This document shows positions 49,471 to 58,348 of a stretch of DNA of 64,000 nucleotides, piece after piece. The notes beneath the pieces are model-generated. The model searched no databases, was not told the DNA's origin, and worked only from the letters and a program-made list of their open reading frames with translations. The DNA is taken from positions 7,695 through 71,694 of the forward strand of contig JADLAZ010000272.1 of the NCBI GenBank assembly GCA_020849725.1. Direction: 5' to 3'. This stretch comes from Chloroflexota bacterium (GTDB lineage Bacteria > Chloroflexota > Chloroflexia > Thermomicrobiales > JADLAZ01). The stretch's first letter is position 1. Each line of letters opens with the position of its first letter. A program made the translations under genes and the position numbers.

Positions 49471-50655
49471 CTACAGCGCCTGCTCGTACAGGGCAACGAT
49501 CTCAGATTCGGTGGGCACGCGGGGATTATTCGCCGGCGAGCCGGAGGCTACCGCGTCGGCCGCCATGCGGGGCGCCAGCCGGCGCACGTCAGCGGGATCG
49601 AGGCCATAGCCACGCAAGGATGGCACTGCCAGCCGGAGCGCCAGGTCGGTGATCCAGTCAGCGAATCGATCGCCGGCGACTGCCGGCAAGCCGTCATCCA
49701 ATCCAGCCGCCAGCGCTAGGTCACGGTAGCGCTCGGGCGCGGCCGGCACACTGTAGCGCAAGACGACCGGCAGCAGCATCGCATTGGCGATCCCATGCGG
49801 CACATGGAAGTACGCGCCAATCGGACGAGACCTGCCATGGACGAGCGCCACCGAGGCATTGCTGAACGCGATGCCCGCGTGCAGTGCGCCGATCATGACC
49901 TGACTGCGCGCGGCCGCATCGTTCCCGTCCGTCCACGCCCGCTCCAGCCAACCGCCAATCTGCCGCACGGCCGCCAGCGCGAACAGATCAGACGACGGCG
50001 TCGCACGCTGGCTGACATAGGCTTCGATCGCGTGCGTCAGCGCGTCCATGCCCGTCGACGCCGTGACCGGCCGCGGGCAGCCATGGGTCAGCACCGGGTC
50101 CGCAATCGCGACATCCGGCACCAGTCGCGCGTCGGTAATCAGCATCTTGACGTTCGTATCGGGGTCGGTGATCACAGTGAACCGGGTCACCTCGGAGCCA
50201 GTGCCGGCAGTCGTGGCAACGGCCACCAGCGGCAAGCGGTCGTGCCGAAAGCGCTCCGACCCCTGATAGTCGGCGATCCGCCCGGCGTGCGTCGCCATGG
50301 CCGCTACTGCCTTGGCCGTGTCAATGACCGACCCGCCACCGATCGCCACTATGACATCAGCGCCGTGGGCACGCACCGCCGCCAGGCCGGCGTCTACCTC
50401 ACGTGTCGTCGGCTCCCCGGGCAGGTCGTCAAAGCGAGCTAGCGCCAACCCGGCCGCCGCCAGCGCCGCCGCCAGCGCCGGCAGAAACGGCTGCCGGCCG
50501 ACGACGGGGTCGGTCACCAGCAGCGGACGCCGGCCGAGACGTGCGACCTCGCCAGGCAGGCGCGCCACCGCGCCGTCGCCCGCATGGATCACCGGCGGCA
50601 ATCGTACACTGTACATCGGCATCACTGCGGACTCGCCCCGCGCCGAAAGCGACAC
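49471..50655 (-). CDS. Iron-containing alcohol dehydrogenase
   Basis: This 394-residue group III dehydrogenase has an N-terminal Rossmann-like domain (RLGRRPLLVTDPVV; DVIVAIGGGSVIDTAKAVAAM; TTAGTGSEVTRFTVI). The helical metal domain has the Asp/His ligands in MDALTHAIEAYVSQ and HVPHGIANAMLLPVVLRY. The family oxidises primary alcohols or reduces aldehydes and ketones using NAD(P). The GTG at 50655 is preferred since GGGAGGTG lies 5 bases upstream; ATG 50622 or 50616 are alternatives. It leads a likely three-gene minus-strand unit with the PLP enzyme and the epimerase. Confidence 0.9.
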   Translation of the reverse strand: MSLSARGESAVMPMYSVRLPPVIHAGDGAVARLPGEVARLGRRPLLVTDPVVGRQPFLPALAAALAAAGLALARFDDLPGEPTTREVDAGLAAVRAHGADVIVAIGGGSVIDTAKAVAAMATHAGRIADYQGSERFRHDRLPLVAVATTAGTGSEVTRFTVITDPDTNVKMLITDARLVPDVAIADPVLTHGCPRPVTASTGMDALTHAIEAYVSQRATPSSDLFALAAVRQIGGWLERAWTDGNDAAARSQVMIGALHAGIAFSNASVALVHGRSRPIGAYFHVPHGIANAMLLPVVLRYSVPAAPERYRDLALAAGLDDGLPAVAGDRFADWITDLALRLAVPSLRGYGLDPADVRRLAPRMAADAVASGSPANNPRVPTESEIVALYEQAL

Positions 50656-50674
50656 CGCACACCTCCCGGCGGGT

Positions 50675-50683
50675 AGTGTAGCA
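50675..50683 (-). promoter_or_regulatory. Extended -10 promoter of the alcohol dehydrogenase
   Basis: The minus strand reads TGCTACACT. Initiation near 50668 gives a very short leader with the ribosome binding site next to the start. Confidence 0.45.
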
Positions 50684-50824
50684 CGTTCGCCCTGAAAACC
50701 TGCCGGCACACCGGCGCTCATGACGGCGCTGGGCGCCGCCGCAATGCGGTTCGCGACCAGCCTGGCACGTGGCATGCAGAACGACTCGAACACCGCTGGC
50801 GCCCACCACGAACAAGGAGATGAC

Positions 50825-51514
50825 GTGACCGAGCCCACTACTCGTCCCGCGACCAGCCTTCGCCCACACCTGGAGCGGGAGCTGCGCTTCCTCCCGGTGG
50901 AGCGGCTCCCTATTGAGGCCGTGCGGTGTCCTACCTGGCACAGCTATCAGACGGCGCCTCTCCCGGTCGAGCGGCACCTCACCACTTACTACGAGACCCC
51001 ATCGCTCGCGCTGGCACGTCTCGGCATCACCTTTCGGCAGCGGGTCTTCCTCGAACCCAACGCAAAGGACGACCGGCCCATCCGCGCCGAACTGACGGTC
51101 AAGCTGCCGCGCAACCACGTCACCGGGCGCCTGTCTGCCCGACCAGAGTACACTCAGCCCCTATCATTTGGAGCACCGCTAACCGACCACCCGCTTCTCG
51201 ACCTCGTTGCTGACTATACGCCCGTGGCGGCCATCGCGCCCTGGTTCGTCGCCCGCGTTACTCGGGTTGGGCGCAGCCTTTGGCAAGCAGACGCTGTGCT
51301 GCATCTCTTGTGGGATCGGATGACCCTGCCGGCAGCGCCAAACTACGTCGACACGGAAATAGAGGCCGAACTGGTCTTCGGCCCGGTCGAGGCGCTGGAC
51401 GACCTGGCACTGCTCCTGACAGCAGGGTATGGCCTGCACTACGGGGATGTCGGCAAGCGCTCGCGGGCGGGCCGCCACCTGGCTGGCCTGGGCATGATCG
51501 ATTTCCCAGCCTAG
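50825..51514 (+). CDS. CYTH-domain protein (triphosphate tunnel metalloenzyme family)
   Basis: This 229-residue protein has a CYTH-like layout: N-terminal ERELRFLP, a variant of the ExExK strand with Arg at the last position; LTTYYETPSLALARLGITFRQRV; IRAELTVKLPR; and further acidic and basic strands (YVDTEIEAELVFGPVEALDDLALLL). The DTEIEAELVFG strand supplies the second acidic set. Tunnel metalloenzymes hydrolyse triphosphates or form cAMP or thiamin triphosphate. GTG 50825 has AAGGAGA upstream; the in-frame ATG at 50720 would run across the spacer. Activity is uncertain. Confidence 0.72.
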   Translation: MTEPTTRPATSLRPHLERELRFLPVERLPIEAVRCPTWHSYQTAPLPVERHLTTYYETPSLALARLGITFRQRVFLEPNAKDDRPIRAELTVKLPRNHVTGRLSARPEYTQPLSFGAPLTDHPLLDLVADYTPVAAIAPWFVARVTRVGRSLWQADAVLHLLWDRMTLPAAPNYVDTEIEAELVFGPVEALDDLALLLTAGYGLHYGDVGKRSRAGRHLAGLGMIDFPA

Positions 51515-51616
51515 GCTCGCCCGGACGCGATCTGGATCAGCGTCGATCGGTGCGAACCGGCCTGGTTTACCTACCGCTGCGACCCGTCTCACCGGCGCGC
51601 CGGCTCGGTCACGAGA

Positions 51617-51645
51617 TTGACGCTCAGCGGGCGCTGCGATAGCCT
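51617..51645 (+). promoter_or_regulatory. Promoter of the ANTAR response regulator
   Basis: TTGACG (51617-51622), a 17-base spacer and TAGCCT (51640-51645). The leader would be about 110 bases. The same TAGCCT -10 occurs in the promoter at 54677. Confidence 0.4.
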
Positions 51646-51763
51646 CGTCTCAGGGTTAATGCTCCGGCCGCCCCGTCAGCCGGCGCCAACCCCGGCACAG
51701 TAGCTGGCGCTCAGGCCCGGATGAGCCACGACGGGACAGACAGGCCGGTGACCGGAGGACCGT

Positions 51764-52393
51764 GTGAGCAAAGCTCGAGTCGTAATTGCCGACGACGATT
51801 CCATGATTCTCATGAACTTGCGGGAAGAATTGACCGAACTCGGATATCAGGTCGTGGGCGATGCGAGTGACGCCCAGACGGCGATCGACCTCGCGCGCAT
51901 GTACAAGCCCGATGTCGTCCTGCTCGACGCGCGCATGCCGGACAGCCGCGTGGACATGGCCGAGGGCATTCGCGCCGCCAGCGAACTGGCGGCCGACGGG
52001 ATTGCGCCCTGCGTCCTGCTGACAGGTTTCTCCGATGAGAACTTGATCGCCAAGGCGACCGAGGCCGGTGTCTTCAACTATCTCGTTAAACCGATCCGCA
52101 CGGACGAACTGGCCCCGGCCATCGAGGTCGCGATCAGTCGCTTCCGCCAATTTCGCGAGTTGCGGCAGGACAACGCCGACCTGAAGGACGCGCTGGAGAC
52201 GCAAAAGATCGTCGCCAAGGCCAAAGGGGTGCTGATGGAGAAGCAGGGTCTCACCGAAGACGAAGCCTATCAGCGCATCCGCAAAGCCAGCATGGACAGC
52301 CGCCGCCCCATGCGCCAGATTGCCGAGGCAGTTCTGCTGGCGGAAGAGGTCTCGCCGGGGTCTACCGGGGCGTCACGGTCGGCGCCGGGGTGA
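51764..52393 (+). CDS. Response regulator with ANTAR RNA-binding output domain
   Basis: This 209-residue protein has a receiver domain (1-120): VVIADDDSMILMNLREEL acidic pocket, phospho-acceptor Asp in PDVVLLDARMP, LLTGFSD, and the conserved Lys in YLVKPI. After a short coiled coil (FRELRQDNADLKDALETQ) comes an ANTAR domain: IVAKAKGVLMEKQGLTEDEAYQRIRKASMDSRRPMRQIAEAVLL. ANTAR regulators act as antiterminators by binding paired RNA hairpins. No histidine kinase is adjacent. The GTG start is at 51764. Its last 32 bases overlap the 3' end of cdaR on the other strand. Confidence 0.92.
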   Translation: MSKARVVIADDDSMILMNLREELTELGYQVVGDASDAQTAIDLARMYKPDVVLLDARMPDSRVDMAEGIRAASELAADGIAPCVLLTGFSDENLIAKATEAGVFNYLVKPIRTDELAPAIEVAISRFRQFRELRQDNADLKDALETQKIVAKAKGVLMEKQGLTEDEAYQRIRKASMDSRRPMRQIAEAVLLAEEVSPGSTGASRSAPG

Positions 52394-53699
52394 TGACCGC
52401 AGTCGGCGTGGCCGGCGGCGTGGCCGTCGGCTCGGCTGTGATCTGCACGGTCACGCGGGCCGGCTGAATCTCGACGATCTCCAGACGGTCGATGCCCGGC
52501 CCGACAACGGTCGGCGCCACGAGATGGACCCCTGGCCCGAGGGCCTGCAACCGCACCTCGGCGCGCAGCGCGCCGACGTCGATCTCCTGGATGCGCGGCA
52601 CCGGGCCTTTGAGCATGACGTCAACGGTGCCCGGCACCACCTGTGCCCGCAGACCAGGGCCATGGCCGATTGGCAGCACCGTCAGCGTCAGACGCACCCG
52701 GGCTTCGATAGGGGCGATGCCTACCTCGACCTGGACCGTGCTTTGCTCCGGCGTCACACCGGCCGGCACGCGCAACGGCACTGTCTGCACCAGCGTCTGC
52801 CGCCGGTCGCTGATGTCGATCGGCTCCGTTTCTAGTGACGTTATGCGCAGTAGAAGGTCAGCATCACCCAGAATATTGACCTGCGCTGGTGTCGTCTGGA
52901 TCGAGCCGATCTGATACCCAGCCGCCGGCTGACCGACGATGCTGTAGCGCACCGGCACCGTCTTGCTGCTGCGTAGCGTTCGCGACGGCAGCGTTACCGT
53001 CACCGTGCGCGGATTGAGCTCCAGGTTGGGGCCGTTGACCTCGCGTCCGGCCGTGTCCAGCGGGATCGGTCGGGTTGCGCGCACGAGCTCGTCGACGTTG
53101 CCGCCCAGCTCCGGGCGCACCACCACCCGCGCGATCTCGCCCACGATCGACTGCGGCCCACTCACGGTGACCGACTTCGGCTCCAATGTAGGCTGCTCCA
53201 GGCGCAAGTCCGCCGGGAGTCCAGCCGGCACGGCGACCTGGACGGGCAACTCCCGACTGACAAGCGCCTCGATGTCGATCACGACCTCGGATGGGTTGAC
53301 GCCGGCCAGCGACACGCCCCGCGGCAGATCGACGCGCACGGGAATTCGTTGGTTCTTGCCCGGCGCCACGCCGGCTAGATCGATGTACGCGGCGATGGGA
53401 CGATTGGGCGACTCCACCAGCGACGTTGGGCCACCGACCGTGATGTCGACCGCCGGCAACTGCGTCAGCACGACCGAGCCAGCACCCAGGGCGCGTGTCT
53501 CCACTGGGCGTGCCCGCACGGTCTGCGTCACCTCAGGATTGTTGCGCACGGTCACGAACACCCACAAGCTAAATGACAGAGCCAGCGCCAGCAACAAGCG
53601 CAGCAGCGTCGAGACCTCAACACTCTGACGCACGCGCTCGCCCAGACTCCCCATCCAGGAGAAGCGCTTGCGCCAGGTGTTCGCGTCCAGCGTCACCAT
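52362..53699 (-). CDS. cdaR: CdaR, YbbR-domain regulator of diadenylate cyclase
   Basis: This 445-residue protein has a basic N-terminus and a membrane helix (LLRLLLALALSFSLWVFVTV). Four extracytoplasmic YbbR repeats follow, recognisable by repeated V-x-V-x-G-P phrases such as DITVGGPTSLVE, SVTVSGPQSIV and VNILGDADLL. A Thr/Pro-rich tail (EPTATPPATPTAVITPAPTVTPR) ends it. CdaR binds and modulates CdaA, the membrane c-di-AMP synthase. It starts 9 bases after cdaA. Unlike many bacteria, glmM does not follow; a convergent response regulator does. Confidence 0.88.
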   Translation of the reverse strand: MVTLDANTWRKRFSWMGSLGERVRQSVEVSTLLRLLLALALSFSLWVFVTVRNNPEVTQTVRARPVETRALGAGSVVLTQLPAVDITVGGPTSLVESPNRPIAAYIDLAGVAPGKNQRIPVRVDLPRGVSLAGVNPSEVVIDIEALVSRELPVQVAVPAGLPADLRLEQPTLEPKSVTVSGPQSIVGEIARVVVRPELGGNVDELVRATRPIPLDTAGREVNGPNLELNPRTVTVTLPSRTLRSSKTVPVRYSIVGQPAAGYQIGSIQTTPAQVNILGDADLLLRITSLETEPIDISDRRQTLVQTVPLRVPAGVTPEQSTVQVEVGIAPIEARVRLTLTVLPIGHGPGLRAQVVPGTVDVMLKGPVPRIQEIDVGALRAEVRLQALGPGVHLVAPTVVGPGIDRLEIVEIQPARVTVQITAEPTATPPATPTAVITPAPTVTPR

Positions 53700-53708
53700 C
53701 CCCGCCGC

Positions 53709-54542
53709 CTATGGATTGGGCAGGCCGACCGGTCCGTCCGGCAGGCGATCCGGGGCGCCCATCTCCAGCCGCAACAACGACAGCATCAGGTGCCGCAATC
53801 GCTCCTGGGTCAGGTTGCGCCGCAGGCGGCCATCAGTTGCCAGAGAGATCTGGCCGGTCTCTTCTGAAACGACGATGGCCAGCGCATCTGACACCTCGGT
53901 CACGCCCACTGCGGCACGATGGCGCGTGCCCAGATTACCGCCGATCTCCTGTTCGGTCAGCGGCAACACAGCAGCAGCGGCCGCAACGCGATCGTGACGA
54001 ATGATGACCGCACCGTCGTGCAGCGGCGTATTCGGGAAGAAGATCGTGATCAGCAACTGCCGCGAGACGGCCGAGTCGATCGACACCGCTCGGTCGATGA
54101 ACTCGCCCAGGCCGGTATCCCGCTCGACGACGATGAGCGCGCCGTAGCGCTGCCGGGCCAGTTGCGCGGCCGCACGGCAGATCTCATCAACAACACTCGT
54201 CTCGTGAGTCGGCCCAAACGCGCCCCCGAACGGCCGATTCAGCAGCGAGCCAGTGTGCCCTACCTGCTCCAGCGCCCTCCGCAACTCGGGCGCAAAGATA
54301 ATCGGGATGCTGAGAATAAGGAACGGGATCGAGCGGTCGATCAGAAAGTTGAGTGACGAGAATTCGCGCCGCGTGCTGAGGATCGCGGCGATGATCAGCA
54401 GGATGACGACTCCCCAGATCAGTTGTGTCGCGCGGGTACCCTGAACGATCGTGATTGCCCAGTAGAACACGAGTGCGACAATCAGAATGTCTGCTAGCGA
54501 GGTGAAATCGAACCGCCAGAAGATCCAGGGCAACTCTGGCAT
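53709..54542 (-). CDS. cdaA: Diadenylate cyclase
   Basis: This 277-residue membrane enzyme makes c-di-AMP from two ATP. Three N-terminal helices (TSLADILIVALVFYWAITIV; LIWGVVILLIIAAIL; SIPFLILSIPIIF) precede the DAC domain. The domain carries RYGALIVVERDTGLGEFIDRAV, the DGA motif in NTPLHDGAVII and the RHR motif in LGTRHRAAVG, both catalytic. ATG 54542 has GGAG upstream. It is first in the cdaA-cdaR operon, with a clear extended -10 upstream. Confidence 0.95.
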   Translation of the reverse strand: MPELPWIFWRFDFTSLADILIVALVFYWAITIVQGTRATQLIWGVVILLIIAAILSTRREFSSLNFLIDRSIPFLILSIPIIFAPELRRALEQVGHTGSLLNRPFGGAFGPTHETSVVDEICRAAAQLARQRYGALIVVERDTGLGEFIDRAVSIDSAVSRQLLITIFFPNTPLHDGAVIIRHDRVAAAAAVLPLTEQEIGGNLGTRHRAAVGVTEVSDALAIVVSEETGQISLATDGRLRRNLTQERLRHLMLSLLRLEMGAPDRLPDGPVGLPNP

Positions 54543-54583
54543 GACCCACTCCGTCCAGGCCCAGTGACGCCGTCTGCTCCAGG

Positions 54584-54592
54584 ATTGTAGCA
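54584..54592 (-). promoter_or_regulatory. Extended -10 promoter of cdaAR
   Basis: The minus strand reads TGCTACAAT, giving a start near 54577 and a leader of about 35 bases. The -35 is poor. Confidence 0.5.
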
Positions 54593-54653
54593 TCGACCGC
54601 CGGTTCTGCCCACGCGCGTCACTGAACAGACATACCCGCTTGTACGATCGTCG

Positions 54654-54682
54654 TTGCTGTGTGGCGTGTCCCATGCTAGCCT
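54654..54682 (+). promoter_or_regulatory. Promoter of the aldose epimerase gene
   Basis: TTGCTG (54654-54659), a 17-base spacer ending in TGc, and TAGCCT (54677-54682). The start near 54689 is 19 bases before the ATG. Confidence 0.45.
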
Positions 54683-54707
54683 GAGTGCCGACCGCAGCGG
54701 AGGGCCA

Positions 54708-55745
54708 ATGGCCGCGCCACGCTTCACCATCACGAAGATCGCCAACCTGGCCCTGGCACAGGCGGGCTACTGCCTGCGCGATGAGCGCACCGGCGCGGAG
54801 GCACGCGTGCTGCCTAGCCTCGGCGCCAACGTGACTGGTCTGCGGCTGGCGGTTCGAGGGCAAACCCACGAGGTACTCGTGCCCGAGCCGGCGGCCGGCG
54901 CGCCGGCGCGTGGTGTCGGGGCGCCGGTCCTCTTTCCGTATCCGAACCGGGTGCGTGCCGGCCGCTACACCTGGCAGGGCACATCGCGCCAACTGCCGAC
55001 TCACGGTGGCGCGCACGCCGTTCACGGGCTGGTGCTCGACCAACCATTCGCGGTGACCGACACGCATGCCGGCGAGCAGAGTGCGTCGCTGGCCTGCGCC
55101 ATCAGCGCCGCCGCTGTGCCGGAGCTAGCCGACGCCTGGCCATTCGCATTCCGGCTGGAGATCACCTACACCCTCCTGCCCGGTGGCTTGCGCACCCAGG
55201 CAACGGTCGTGAACGAGGGATCGGAGCCGATGCCGTTCGGGCTCGGTTTCCACCCTTACTTCCGCGTGCCGCTCGTCCCCGATGGACGGCGCGAGGACTG
55301 CCGGGTGCAGATGTGGGCGCCGCTGGTCTGGGAGGTGGATGCTGACCAGGTCCCGACCGGCCGCCAGGCGCCGGCGCCGAACACGCACGACCCGCGCGGC
55401 TATCCGGCGCTGGCCACCACTGCCTACGACACCTTCTACACGCGTCTGGCGCTGGATGACCCCGGCGCCGGCACCTGGTCGAGCCGGCTGCTCGACCCGG
55501 CCGCCGACCTGGAAGTCATCGTGGTGGCCGACGCCGCGTTTCGGGAGGCGGTCCTGTTCGCCCCTCTCAACCGGCCAGTCGTTAGCATTGAGCCGTACAC
55601 CTGTGTCGCCGATGCCCTCAACCTGGCAGCGCGCGGAATCGATGCTGGTCTCCTCGTGCTGCCACCAGGCGAGCGCTGGAGTGCCGGCTACACCATTACC
55701 GCACGCGGTGTGGCGATGGCCGACGGCGTCGTCGCCATGTCATAG
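54708..55745 (+). CDS. Aldose 1-epimerase family protein
   Basis: This 345-residue mutarotase-like protein has a beta-sandwich fold. Landmarks are VLPSLGANVTGLRL, PVLFPYPNRVRAGRYTW, LPTHGGAHAVHGLVLDQPF (catalytic His region), MPFGLGFHPYFRVPL (second His), YDTFYTRLAL and VVSIEPYTCVADALNLAARG (catalytic Glu in SIEPYTC). It interconverts the anomers of aldoses such as glucose or galactose. GCGGAGGG precedes the ATG. A Gfo/Idh oxidoreductase follows 59 bases later, so both may act on sugars. Confidence 0.9.
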   Translation: MAAPRFTITKIANLALAQAGYCLRDERTGAEARVLPSLGANVTGLRLAVRGQTHEVLVPEPAAGAPARGVGAPVLFPYPNRVRAGRYTWQGTSRQLPTHGGAHAVHGLVLDQPFAVTDTHAGEQSASLACAISAAAVPELADAWPFAFRLEITYTLLPGGLRTQATVVNEGSEPMPFGLGFHPYFRVPLVPDGRREDCRVQMWAPLVWEVDADQVPTGRQAPAPNTHDPRGYPALATTAYDTFYTRLALDDPGAGTWSSRLLDPAADLEVIVVADAAFREAVLFAPLNRPVVSIEPYTCVADALNLAARGIDAGLLVLPPGERWSAGYTITARGVAMADGVVAMS

Positions 55746-55804
55746 CCGCTGGTCAGCCCGGCGCCCGCTCAACGAATCGTGGACTCGTGGAAAGGAAAGG
55801 CCGC

Positions 55805-56803
55805 ATGATCGGAGTCGCCGTCCTCGGACTGGGTCGCATTGGCCCAGCGCACGCGCGCGCCGTCAGCCAGACCCATGGCGCCACGCTGATCGCCATCGCC
55901 GACGTCGACGACGCGCGGCGCAACGCCACCCTGGCCGAGCATGCCGGAGCGATCGGCCTGAAGGACTACCGCGATGCCCTCGCTCGCGACGACGTCGACG
56001 CCGTCTTGATTGCGCTGCCGCACTGGCTGCACGCTCAGGCGGCGATTGATGCCGCGACCGCCGGCAAGCACATCATGATCGAGAAGCCGATGGCCTGCAC
56101 CGTCGCCGAGTGCGACGCCATGCTCGATGCCGCCCGCCGCGCGCGCGTGCGCCTCATGATCGGACACACGCAGCATGTGTCGCCGGTTGGCCGCGCCGTC
56201 AAGCAGGCGCTCGCCGAGCGGCGCATCGGCGAGCTGATCATGGGCATTGACCAGTGGAACAAGCCCTACAACCCCGAAGCGCGGCCGGCCTGGATGATGG
56301 ACCGCGCTCGCGGCGGCGGCATGCAGTTGATGGACGGTGTTCACCTGATCGATCGCATGCTCTGGCAGGTGGATGCCCGCCCGGTGGCGGTCAAGGCGAT
56401 GATGCGCGCGGCCACGCATCCGAACTACCCCTGCGACGACACCTCCCAGGCGCTGGTCCAGTTCGACAACGGCGTCGTCGTCACGATCAACCGCATCGCC
56501 TACCGAACCGGCGTCGTCCAGTACGGTGGCGACTACTGGGGCACCGACGGCCAACTCAAGTTCCGCGAGCCATATGGGCGCACCGGCGAGCGCGGCGTCT
56601 GGATCGGCCACGATGAGCGTTGGGAGGCCCTGCCGCTCACGGACACCAACGGCCTCGCCACCCAGTTTGACGGCTTCATCGAGGCGCTGACGCAGGGACA
56701 CGAGGTGCCCATCCCCGGCGAGTATGGCCGGCTGGTCATGGCCGTGTCGGAAGCGATGGAGCAGTCGGCAGCCAGCGGTCGCGAGGTGCTAATCGACGCC
56801 TGA
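55805..56803 (+). CDS. Gfo/Idh/MocA family oxidoreductase
   Basis: This 332-residue NAD(P)-dependent sugar or inositol dehydrogenase has a Rossmann domain (GVAVLGLGRIGPAHARAVSQTHGATLIAIADVD; DAVLIALPHWLHAQAAIDAATAGKHIMIEKPMACTVAECD, with the catalytic EKP Lys). The alpha/beta domain follows, with RGGGMQLMDGVHLIDRMLW carrying the His/Asp catalytic region. ATG 55805 is chosen because AAAGGAAAGG lies just upstream; a GTG at 55787 is unlikely. The substrate is unknown. Confidence 0.9.
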   Translation: MIGVAVLGLGRIGPAHARAVSQTHGATLIAIADVDDARRNATLAEHAGAIGLKDYRDALARDDVDAVLIALPHWLHAQAAIDAATAGKHIMIEKPMACTVAECDAMLDAARRARVRLMIGHTQHVSPVGRAVKQALAERRIGELIMGIDQWNKPYNPEARPAWMMDRARGGGMQLMDGVHLIDRMLWQVDARPVAVKAMMRAATHPNYPCDDTSQALVQFDNGVVVTINRIAYRTGVVQYGGDYWGTDGQLKFREPYGRTGERGVWIGHDERWEALPLTDTNGLATQFDGFIEALTQGHEVPIPGEYGRLVMAVSEAMEQSAASGREVLIDA

Positions 56804-56830
56804 CCGGCCTCGTTCCGCGGCGAGCGCCAT

Positions 56831-57265
56831 TTAGCGCGAGTAGACCGTGCGGCAGCGCTCACCGCGAACGTACGCCCGCTTCACGGCCTGCTCGGCGGTG
56901 TGCAGGCGCCTGACCGCCCGGGTGCAGTCTACTTCTAACTCCGGGAAGCCGAGCCGGCGCACCCGCGCGACCATCTGGTCCAGGTGGCCGCTGTCAATGA
57001 ACGACCGAACACCAGCGGGCCAGGGCGCGCCCACCAGCCGGGTCGGTCGACCGAGGCGTGGCCGCTGGCGGGTCAGCCAGAGTAGGCGCTCGTCGGCCGA
57101 GCCGGCCATGCTGTCGACGAACACCGCCGGCGGCGTCTCATGGTCGAAGCGGGTATCGAGAATGAGCGCCTTGTCGAACCACGGAAAGAACACCGACACA
57201 ACCTCGGCCCGCCGGATGGCGCGCGAGACGCGGCGCTCGTCGAACTCAAAGGGCATGTCCAGCAT
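56831..57265 (-). CDS. Conserved hypothetical protein
   Basis: I do not recognise this 144-residue protein. It shows MPFEFDERRVSRAIRRAEVVSVFFPWFDKALILDTRFDHETPPAVFVDSMAGSADERLLWLTRQRPRLGRP, then a basic C-terminal half with two short helices. The DTRFDHETPPAVFVD stretch looks like a compact beta hairpin. There is no signal peptide. ATG 57265 and ATG 57256 are both possible starts. It lies between a Gfo/Idh oxidoreductase (convergent) and an inositol monophosphatase (63 bases upstream on the same strand). Codon use fits a real gene. Confidence 0.6.
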   Translation of the reverse strand: MLDMPFEFDERRVSRAIRRAEVVSVFFPWFDKALILDTRFDHETPPAVFVDSMAGSADERLLWLTRQRPRLGRPTRLVGAPWPAGVRSFIDSGHLDQMVARVRRLGFPELEVDCTRAVRRLHTAEQAVKRAYVRGERCRTVYSR

Positions 57266-57328
57266 CGTGATGCACCAAGCATTGCAGGTATCGGCGACCC
57301 GATCAACCGGCCGAGTGGCGATCGCCGG

Positions 57329-58126
57329 TCAGGTGGGCTGGCCGCCGGCCGGGTTCAACGCCAGCGTGTCCAGGATCTGCTGGTGAATGTGACCGTTGCT
57401 GGCGACACAGGCCCGCTGCCGGTGGTGGTGTGGCCCGCCGTCAGGCGCGCTGAGGCGTCCCCCGGCCTCGGACACGAGCAACACGCCGGCGGCCATGTCC
57501 CATGGCGACAGTGTCATCTCCCAGAAGCCGTCGAAGCGGCCAGCGGCGACATAGGCCAAATTGAGCGCAGCCGAGCCATCGCGACGCACTGCCTGGCAGC
57601 GCACGGCGAACGTGGCCCAGTGGTCGAGGTTGTTATCGGCGCGCGTGCGGATGTCGTAGGGAAAGCCGGTGGCCAGGAGAGCCCGGTCGAGCATGTCGAT
57701 GGAGGAGACCCGCAGCGGTAGCCCGTTGAGGGTCGCGCCGCCGCCGCGCACGGCCACGAACGTCTCACCCAGCATCGGCGCGTGGACCACGCCGACGACG
57801 ACCTCGCCGGCCCGCTCCACTGCAATCGAGACGCCGAAGATAGGATACCCATGCGCGTAGTTCGTCGTGCCATCGACCGGGTCGACGATCCAGCAGTAGT
57901 CCGATGCCTGACCGGCGGTTGTGCCCTCTTCGGCCAGCAGCTCGTGGTCTGGAAAGCGGGCGGCGATAAGCCCCGCGATGTGCCGCTCGCAGGCATGGTC
58001 GACCTCGGTCACCAGATCGACGGCGCCCTTGTAGCTGATGGTGCGCGCAGTCGAGAGTCCCTGCCGCTGGATCGCACCGGCCTCGTGCGCCGCCATGACC
58101 GCCAGATCGCGCACCGCGTCGATCAC
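57329..58126 (-). CDS. Inositol monophosphatase family protein
   Basis: This 265-residue magnesium-dependent phosphatase has the family motifs HELLAEEGT (metal-binding Glu), IVDPVDGTTNYAHGYPIFGVSIAV (the DPxDGT metal site) and the C-terminal SPWDMAAGVLLVSEAGG (third metal Asp). TEVDHACERHI is the first helix. It may hydrolyse inositol phosphate, fructose-1,6-bisphosphate or PAP-type substrates; the motifs do not decide. The GTG start at 58126 has GGAGG about 9 bases upstream. Confidence 0.92.
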   Translation of the reverse strand: MIDAVRDLAVMAAHEAGAIQRQGLSTARTISYKGAVDLVTEVDHACERHIAGLIAARFPDHELLAEEGTTAGQASDYCWIVDPVDGTTNYAHGYPIFGVSIAVERAGEVVVGVVHAPMLGETFVAVRGGGATLNGLPLRVSSIDMLDRALLATGFPYDIRTRADNNLDHWATFAVRCQAVRRDGSAALNLAYVAAGRFDGFWEMTLSPWDMAAGVLLVSEAGGRLSAPDGGPHHHRQRACVASNGHIHQQILDTLALNPAGGQPT

Positions 58127-58272
58127 CAGACCGCGCCTCCGTGGCGCCGCCCGTTACCGACCGTCGCGCCGTCATGCCCCCTGCCAGTCCCGCCTTTCAG
58201 CGGCGCAGCGCGAGTATAGGCAGCGCCCCAGTCGTCAGTCAAGCCGGCCCGAACGCGACCGCGGCCTTTCCC

Positions 58273-58302
58273 TTGACCGGACCCGGCGGTCGTTGCTACG
58301 GT
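58273..58302 (+). promoter_or_regulatory. Promoter of the SDR gene
   Basis: TTGACC (58273-58278), an 18-base spacer ending in TGc, and TACGGT (58297-58302). The start near 58309 leaves about 40 bases to the ATG. Confidence 0.5.
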
Positions 58303-58348
58303 GTGCCCCCGACGGAGACGGAGTGGGTTTGGATTTGGAGGAGGAACG

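Noticed and set aside
54543..55067. Extension of CdaA upstream of 54542
   Set aside because: It covers the divergent promoters and the aldose epimerase start. Conserved CdaA sequence begins at MPELPWIFWRF.
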